DNA of 64,000 nt from Gracilaria domingensis (Eukaryota; Rhodophyta; Florideophyceae; Gracilariales; Gracilariaceae): positions 124,001 through 188,000 of the forward strand of contig VCMS01000114.1 in assembly GCA_022539475.1 (NCBI GenBank). Direction: 5' to 3'. How positions within the stretch are numbered: position 1 is the stretch's first letter; the number at the start of each line of letters is the position of its first letter. The notes beneath the pieces were generated by a model. It was not told where the DNA came from and made no database searches. It saw nothing but the letters and a program-made list of their open reading frames with translations. The position numbers were made by a program, and so were the translations under genes. Positions 57,171-64,000 of this stretch are shown one piece after another.

Positions 57171-58224
57171 TTATGATGTTCGCATGCTTGTCACGGCTGC
57201 TCTGCCATTACTAAGATACCGCTGTAGAGAAGAAAATGATTTCCATCTGCAAATCATAGGGACCGTTTGCGCCGAAGAACTATCCAGATAGTCCAAGAGT
57301 GCTTCTCCGATTCGTGCAGAATGAGATGTGAAGCGATGAGAGTCTATTCCGAAAAATGTTGCGGCTTCTTCGAACAGACGGTTGTACTGGGGGTAAGACA
57401 CGTGAAAGAGCCTCTCATTTAGAGATTGAGAAATGGAATCTACGTAGCTCTAAAGCAGTGAAACAATAGATTCTTCTCGCAAAGCCGTGAATTGCATTGG
57501 GCCAGTTTTCGAGCTCTCAATGTTGACCCCCGTGACATTCTTACCTTTATGGGCTATTCGAACGTCGCTGGGGAAGATCACATTGCGTATTCGTAAAGAC
57601 AAAACCTCCGAATCTCTCATATACGCGCTCCATTGCACAACGTTGTGCAGTTACGCGAGCCCAGACAAAACTCGTTAAGGAAAAACTAAAAGGGTTTTCA
57701 GTAGACTTGTATACAAGATGACTGGTGTAGTAAGGTAATATGACCAACGTCATTGAAAAATATGTAAGTTTTTGTTTCACTCACATTTCCATGAGTGTGA
57801 GGTTTTGAAAAAATTAAATTCCTCGAAAGTGCCCTTACATTTTATTGAAAGGCATCAATCTCATTTACCGCTGCATGATGATTCAATGACAATGAGTTTT
57901 GATAGGGGAGACACAGTATCCCGTAAACGCATGATTGAAGTTCCTCATCAGAGGCAGGGCAGAAACGGGAGGCACCGCATTATTCCATTCCTCAAGTGCC
58001 TTGCGAGATAACCCTAGACTGTTTCGGACAGATGGCCGGGCGCGGCACAGAAATGCGAATGCGTAGCACGCTTGCTGAAGGTGGCTCGCGGATGGGTCTT
58101 CGTAAAATGATTCATGAATATAGTCGGCGAAGCACTCGTCGAGTTCCTCCGATGAAGAAGGAATACGTCTGAGAGAGCGTTTAAATGCAGAGTACGCATT
58201 CCGATACAAATCCTCGGTCTTCAA
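57171..58224 (-). pseudogene. Tyrosine-recombinase fossil (Crypton- or DIRS-type), split by a MITE
   Basis: N-terminal helical core-binding part (58224-57908), then a MITE (57660-57907), then the catalytic part (57659-57171). Catalytic landmarks: the first Arg in 'YMRDSEVLSLRIRNV', the HxxR box 'TSHSARIGEALLDYL', then a Trp in 'MICRWKSFSSLQRYL' with the nucleophile Tyr. This R...HxxR...Y pattern is that of tyrosine recombinases encoded by eukaryotic Crypton or DIRS elements. It is broken in a few places and looks fairly young. No element ends were identified. Confidence 0.75.
57660..57907 (+). mobile_element. MITE family member 5 (248 bp), TSD GAG
   Basis: Begins CCCAGACAAAACTCGTTAAG and ends GAGTTTTGATAGGG. 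It is flanked by the perfect duplication GAG (57657-57659 and 57908-57910). It is inserted in the tyrosine-recombinase frame. Confidence 0.93.
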
Positions 58225-58229
58225 AGATA

Positions 58230-59640
58230 CCGTTAACGATACTAAAGGAAAGCGGTTGAGGTAGGTTTAGTGAGGAAGCATAAATCTTCCCGTTTGCTTT
58301 GGGAGCGCGATCATAACATTTTTGCGAACCTGGGTAGGGAAGGCGCGCTGCTTGTGAACACCCGATCGCTGCGTGATCGATCTCTTCCATTGCCTTTCGA
58401 AAGCGGCGTCTGATTGGGAGACAAGAGAAAGCGGGGCATCGCATCGCATCCGGACTGACTGGTAACGTGAAGGCTTCAACCCGGATGAAGGACGTGGGTG
58501 ACTCATGACTGCTCCACCTCTGGCCCTGGTCGTGACGGTCCTTCGACGGGCGTTGAAATTTGTTGCAACATGGAGAAGGAGTAATTAAAGGTCATGAGCA
58601 ATACAAAGAGCTGCATAGCGACGACAAGGAAGACACAAGGAAGGTGATGAAGATCTACCTTTTCGAAAAGGTAGAAAAATGCGATAGCGAAACGACAAGA
58701 GGCACGGCAGGGGAGAAAACCACGGCGTTGAAGCGACGAAGACAGTTCTGCGGACGCTAGCTTTGCTCTTGGGAACTACCACGGCTTGGGTCGTAGGCTA
58801 GAGATTTCCAACAAAAAGAAGAGCGTTGAGACACCGGCTGTGTGATCACCCCGCGCTGATCTCGCCTATGACCTCCCGTGTCACCCAGGAGTTTTGACTA
58901 CCGAACATAACTCTTTCCGGAAAAGTGCAACCCACGCAGTTCAGATCACACGAGGTTGCAGCGGAAATTACAGAGCTTTAAGTAACGACTAAGCCCCCCA
59001 AAGTGCCCAGTCGAGCAATGTCTTCCCAGATATGACCTTACGAAATATGGCTGCTTCTTAGCCACGTCATGACATTTGTCGTCAAACATGCGTCCCGCTA
59101 CCATTGGCTCCAATAAAACAACATACAATTAGTTCATGTTTTCTACCTTTCTCTGAAGTCTCTTGCTGCTGCGGGTTTCTTCCTTACCACTTCGCATTTC
59201 GCTACGTGCTTTGATTTGGAGGCCGTTGACCAGCTCAGCACACCAAATTCGGGACCAATTTGTTACAGTATGAGACCCCCTAAGGTACTTTTTGCATATA
59301 CGCTCAACTTCTTATCGGAGTCATCTTCAAGAGACTGGATGTACTTCTTCTCATCCTTTCGAATTGAAGCATTACTGGACTTTATAGCGGCGCTCATGAG
59401 AGCAGTGACATTTGGCTCTCAGTTGCATCATATGTGTTCTTCTAGGGTCATCAATGACAATTGTTTTTGATAAGGTTTCTAGATGTTGTTCCAGCTCACA
59501 ATTGAGATTCTTGCGCATTGCAGTAGCCGTGTAATAGGTCTCCCTAGAACAAAGAAAAACAATACTTTCACTATTGGCGCCCTAATGATATCGACTAGTT
59601 GCCTACAAAATATGCTGCTTAATTGATACCAACCTGCTAC
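58230..59640. other. Intergenic stretch, no gene seen
   Basis: Short uncharacteristic frames on both strands. No repeat or RNA gene recognised. Confidence 0.4.
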
Positions 59641-59649
59641 GCGTCGTTG

Positions 59650-60660
59650 CAACTGGCGTACGAGTGGAACACTTATCTCGATTTGTGCGTCCGCTGTTCC
59701 CTAGGAGCCTCACTCGAGTACGCCACATGTCAAAGTTGCGACGGTATCACACGCAAAAGATGGCTACAAATAGCGAACAACATTTTTCGCTAGTAGTGCA
59801 GTAACGCAGCTTTCCATGCCGCTACATAAATTTTGCCCTTGGAAAAAAAGAAATAATAAATGGCGCATTAGATCATGCAAGAAGTAGTAAATCGTTAATA
59901 ATTGTAATACATATTTTTATTAAATGCCCTGGATGCAAAAATATGATGCAACTGGCCTACTACCACCTTTGAATTTTTGACAAATGGCCTTCACATAGAG
60001 TACAGCTCTACTAATGAGTGTCGAACAATTCTAGGCTTTTCTGCCAGTTGTTCGCCATTTTTAGCCCAAAGTACGCCATTTGTTGAATTTAATACAAATG
60101 GCGTACAAATTCTGACCTACAGGTGCGCCAGGTGGGTAGATTTCGTGCAAAATGCTACCACTGGCGTACTCTCGGCTACAAATAGCGATCAAATGGCACA
60201 CAGGCTCGAAGTTGTACGCCAGGTGTCGAAAGAATTGAATTTCATCAGAGCTCCACTTGTTACAAATTAAAATTGGTAGTACGTCAGTAGTAATGAATAT
60301 TTTGTTCTAGGGATGGTGCGTAAAATCCATAATAACCACCATCTATGGCTCTTTTAAATGTCATATAGCACAACTTCTACTCTAATTCTACAACTTCTCA
60401 AACATGGCGTATGAATAATAGATAATTCCTGAATGTCTCAAAAGAAGGAGCTATATATTCATACGCCATTTGTGCTCAATTTGTAAAACCTGCTAAGAAT
60501 GGCGTGCAAATACTCTTACATTATGATACAAATGGCGTGCAAATGATGGTTTTCATGGATTTCATGCGCTATTGTTGAAAAAAAAAAATTTCGCAATAAT
60601 CGGCCATTTCATACTTCTTGCGTTACCGAATGCGTCATTTATAAACTAATTTTTGCTTTG
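59650..60660. repeat. Cluster of TACGCCATTTGT-like words in both orientations
   Basis: At least 14 copies of ACAAATGGCGTAC or its complement, exact or with one to three changes. Examples are at 59650, 59718, 59949, 59979, 60071 (GTACGCCATTTGT), 60094 (ACAAATGGCGTAC), 60157, 60190, 60214, 60401, 60461, 60496 and 60528. The pair at 60071-60106 is a perfect 13-bp inverted repeat with a 10-bp spacer. The surrounding DNA is AT-rich and non-coding. It resembles the subterminal array of a DNA transposon or a cluster of protein-binding sites. Confidence 0.75.
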
Positions 60661-63340
60661 GAGAGCGGTCCACCGTTTGTTTGTAAGTCGGTCCATAATC
60701 ATCAATGAACTGAATTCTAATGTAATGTTTGGTTGGAACCTCCTTCATGATCCACCTCGTTGTGATCTCTAGCATTGACTTGTTTCGAGGCTACAGTGAG
60801 GATATGTAGAAGAACAAGCCTTCAGAACAAAGAATATATCTTGAAGAATAGCATAAGCTGCATATGGCCATTTAAAGCTTTGAAAATTGGCGTAGCCGAC
60901 AAGGATGAGCCTCACAGCGCGATAGTGGTTTGAGTTACTCGTCTCGAGCGCTTTGGTTGCTCACCACTGTGACGTTTTGAGTATATAAGCCCACCCCTCT
61001 TGAGTGGACGTCACGCCTGAATACGCTTTCTGCGCAGACTTGTGTCCAAGATGGGATGAGACACATCTCTTCACCAAGCATTGAAGCCAGAGATCGACAT
61101 TCGGACGACAAGTACGCAAGATCCTATTCCTGACCAGTGCTTCTTAAAGCAAGCCTTATAAGCATTTGAGATTTGAACGAAAATTGGGTTTCTAGCTGCG
61201 ACGGAAAGAGCAGCAGAAACGAGAGAAACCTACGAGACAAGGAAAGTGCGGTCGAAGGGAGGGCGCTATAAAGCCTGCGGGTAGGAGTGGTGCGCACGCT
61301 GTGTCACTCAACGTAAAGTAATGAATGGGAACTACTTCTTCGATGATAGATCAACATCATTGCCCATGAGCCCTGCTGTGAATATCTTCAGCGAACGGCG
61401 GAAATATCGGTGCCAATCTGCCTTCAAGTCTCTTTACGCCGAAATCAAGAACTGTCCGCGAGTATTCATCATTTGCGCGTGCTGCTGACAATCAGCGCAT
61501 TCTTTTGCCGGATTCGTTTCATATAGAAAGACCACAGGCAAGCCATTCTGCTATTCTGATTCATCTTCGTCCTTTCTTGGTATTGCACACTGCATCTAAG
61601 CTCACTCGGGCCATGTTTGTTAATATGTTCCAGCGCTCCAGCAGAACGATATATGTTTATAAAGCACAGATGCGCACAAATCACGCTTGGACTTCATTTC
61701 CCGGCTAGAAAGCTTCCTTGAAATTTAGAAACCTTGGAAAAGTTTTCGAAGAATGCTAGGCAAGTATTAGTCACCGCGACCTAGCCCTACAACAGCTAAA
61801 AGACGAAATTCGGTCTATGTCTTCGTTCATCACCTGCTCACTGTCGCACAGGTCACATTTTCATCTGCTGGCCGTGGCCGTATGTCATCTAGCCCGTTTA
61901 TCTCCTACAGATACTCTTTTTCTACGTCCACCAAAAGAATCTCATTTGCTTTGATCTTGAAAACAGCTGTAGAGCTGGGGGTTGTCCAATATCTCGCCTT
62001 AAGTGCTGAAGTTGGACATATTTGAGTGATAATGAAATTTGTAAGAGCTTCTGTGTGTTGAATATCCTTATCATTTCATGGAAAGCAGCTGCTGCTTCGA
62101 TCGATTCACTCCTTAGTGGCGTGTTGGTTTGTTCGATTGAAGCGCCGGTCAGCAAAGCTACTTCATAATCTCTGCGTCGTATCTAGAATGCTCCCTCTTC
62201 ATGACAGCAGTTCTAGGTCCCATTTTAGAAATCCGAAAACGACTTGGTGCTCATCATGCGCCCAGGTAGATATTTGGGTGGTGTACGTATGCATGTCTAA
62301 TTTAGGCTTTAAGGGGACTGCGCTATGACTGGGCTCGCAAAAAATGTGGTATATAAGTAATACCTTTATATCTATGTCAAGCATATGTCACGTGAGTGCC
62401 TAATGCATGTCTGATAACGGCCATTGTAACGGAATAAAAAGACGTAATTTTTTGAAATTGCAACTGGGCCTGTTCCCTGCGAATATCGTTCACGAACCAA
62501 CCCTATGCATAGCGCAGATATGAAAAAACAGGCGTGACTTCCTGTCATTAGCTTTCTAATCACATTTCTATAAGTAACGATATTTTGGTAGTGTTCCAAT
62601 ATTCTTTCAATGCCAATTTCACGTCAAACTTTTTGGCTTACCATCTCTCAATAGATATTCAAAATGGCGTTTTAATCAACCAGCAGAGAACCGTAAAATT
62701 CTTCTTTTAAGGGTGAATGAAATCTTAATGACAGACGCAATCTTGGTTTTTCGGTGGGGCAACGATACGAAATAGATCATAGTTTGGTCCAGAAACAACA
62801 CGAGGTAAACACTTGAGACCCTTCACGGGAGACAGAGAGTACATGGACCACCCAAATGATCACCAAGGGCCCGGAGATTCAAAGGACGGATCAAGATAAA
62901 TATAGCCAAGCCACGCAGTGCGAGTACTAGTCAATCAAGTCATAGTTCTACAAGCAGCGTGGAGAAAGAAGACAGAGTGAACTCATTGACGCGTAGTGCG
63001 ATGAGAAGGTACTCTGAAAATACTCTCGAACTGCTAATGTAAGCTGCTTACCTGCTCACGAATTTGAGGTTGAATCCACTGCCATCCCGTATGCAATGCA
63101 GAAGGTAGCGTCACGAAAACGTTTCATAAGATATTTTCGGACTAAAACCACAGTCTTAATGTGCATGAGTAACCATAGGAGCTTATGTAATCGCAGTCCA
63201 AAGCCACTTTTCGCTCATAAGTCATAGGTTGACAGCCATTTCGATTTCGAAAACGCGGCGCAAACAATCATGCACGAAAAAGCTAGATGTACGCCATAGC
63301 GACGTTCTGAAGAGGTTTCTAGTTTGAACTTGTAGCTCTG
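60661..63340. other. Intergenic stretch with one TATA-like word, no gene seen
   Basis: A TATA-like word (GTATATAAGCC) lies at about 60980, but no convincing conserved frame follows. The remaining 2.7 kb holds only short frames and no recognised repeats. Confidence 0.4.
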
Positions 63341-63798
63341 ATGCAACCTCTGCTCCATAATACGTATGGAAACCAAGAAAAACGTTGCCAATTCGTTACC
63401 ACCTGCTGCAAGTTGAAGCAAGCTTCAGGTCCAATTCGCAATGACATACTTTATGCCGTGAGGAAGAATAGTCGTGAATCGAAACCTTGGGCAACTTACA
63501 ACTACAATCGCCGTAAAAGAAAGAACTGAATCCGCACCCAGATCCGCATTCGCAATTGGATAGCTCGCCCATGCACATCCGGTCTGCGTGCGCACTACCA
63601 AGATGATACCAACCATGAGAAGTCTGGCAAGAGTGTCTTGCCCAGCACGAAGTATGACCTTCGAAACAAGGCAGAGCTAATGTCATTGGCTTCGTGTGCG
63701 GAAGATGAAATGGTGGAAGAGCTAACAAGTAGAATGCTTCGAGATGCGCAGGCTTCGTCACGCGACTGCATCTTCTTAAACTTGAATCAAAAGAATTG
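63341..63798 (+). other. Possible decayed frame, unrecognised
   Basis: One plus-strand frame of about 152 codons is broken once by a TGA (63527-63529). It encodes a basic stretch ('YNYNRRKRKN') followed by 'LRAHYQDDTNHEKSGKSVLP' and an acidic helical end. No family recognised. A DNA-binding or transposase N-terminus is possible but not supported. Confidence 0.25.
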
Positions 63799-63799
63799 A

Positions 63800-64000
63800 G
63801 ATTGATAGGTGCCTTTTTAGTCTAGACCCAAGAGAAATATGTGTGCTTCTGTTTTCCAAATATTAAACTTCTTCAATTGGGTTGAGTAGCCGAACCTCTC
63901 CCGGAACTTTATGGTCCTAATAGAGAAGAGCATCTTGTTTGGGAATATTTTTGAGAGTATCAGATGATTACATACTACGTCGGACGTCTTGGAAACACCC
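63800..64000. other. Window end, no gene seen
   Basis: No supported feature in the last 200 bp. Confidence 0.4.

Noticed and set aside
1-64000. CRISPR arrays, operons, ribosome-binding sites
   Set aside because: Spliced genes, LTR and CMC elements show this is eukaryotic DNA. The regular repeats found lack the direct-repeat/spacer structure of CRISPR.

Overview
The window is eukaryotic nuclear DNA, very probably from a plastid-bearing protist or alga. It carries a spliced gene for IspE, an enzyme of the plastid MEP isoprenoid pathway. It also has short GT-AG introns (about 50-115 bp), a Hint/Hog-domain protein, an ABC1/ADCK kinase, a mitochondrial ABHD11-like hydrolase, a class 3 lipase with membrane segments and a GT11 fucosyltransferase. 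I cannot name the species. A red alga or a perkinsid/chromerid-like alveolate would fit, but that is a guess.

Most of the window is a graveyard of transposable elements. Positions 1-4.8 kb hold a broken Ty3/gypsy chromovirus. Positions 6.4-7.3 kb hold the 3' half of a hAT transposase (minus strand), cut by a Ty1/copia element at 7.33-11.28 kb. Two CMC/EnSpm (Tnp2) elements lie at about 23.8-27.6 kb and 42.36-45.93 kb, with terminal CCCAG repeats and subterminal word arrays. A third transposase-like frame runs on the minus strand at 46.3-48.6 kb. A tyrosine-recombinase fossil sits at 57.2-58.2 kb. A 247-248 bp MITE family has five copies (30.6, 31.9, 38.0, 51.8 and 57.7 kb), four with perfect 3-bp target duplications.

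Host-type genes lie between these: the ABC1 kinase (15.2-16.6 kb), IspE (17.5-18.8 kb), two tandem ABHD11-like copies (18.85-21.3 kb, minus), a Lys-rich nuclear protein (22.9-23.5 kb, minus), a Hint-domain gene split by a MITE (31.8-32.9 kb), an endonuclease/exonuclease/phosphatase (EEP) protein (33.0-34.0 kb), a membrane lipase (35.0-37.7 kb), a Ser/Pro-rich protein (39.6-40.7 kb) and a GT11 fucosyltransferase (53.4-54.4 kb). Nearly all of the recognisable ones carry in-frame stop codons inside otherwise well conserved sequence. The fucosyltransferase and the Lys-rich protein are the intact exceptions.

Non-coding structure includes a palindrome abutting the end of one CMC element, a cluster of at least 14 TACGCCATTTGT-like words at 59.6-60.6 kb, a decayed ~73-bp minisatellite at 49.5-50.0 kb, a palindrome-dense stretch at 5.18-5.41 kb, and two diverged GC-rich duplicates at about 31 and 39 kb. 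Three of the five MITEs lie inside reading frames, all in the same orientation relative to the frame. In the Hint gene, removing the MITE plus one target copy joins the frame exactly.
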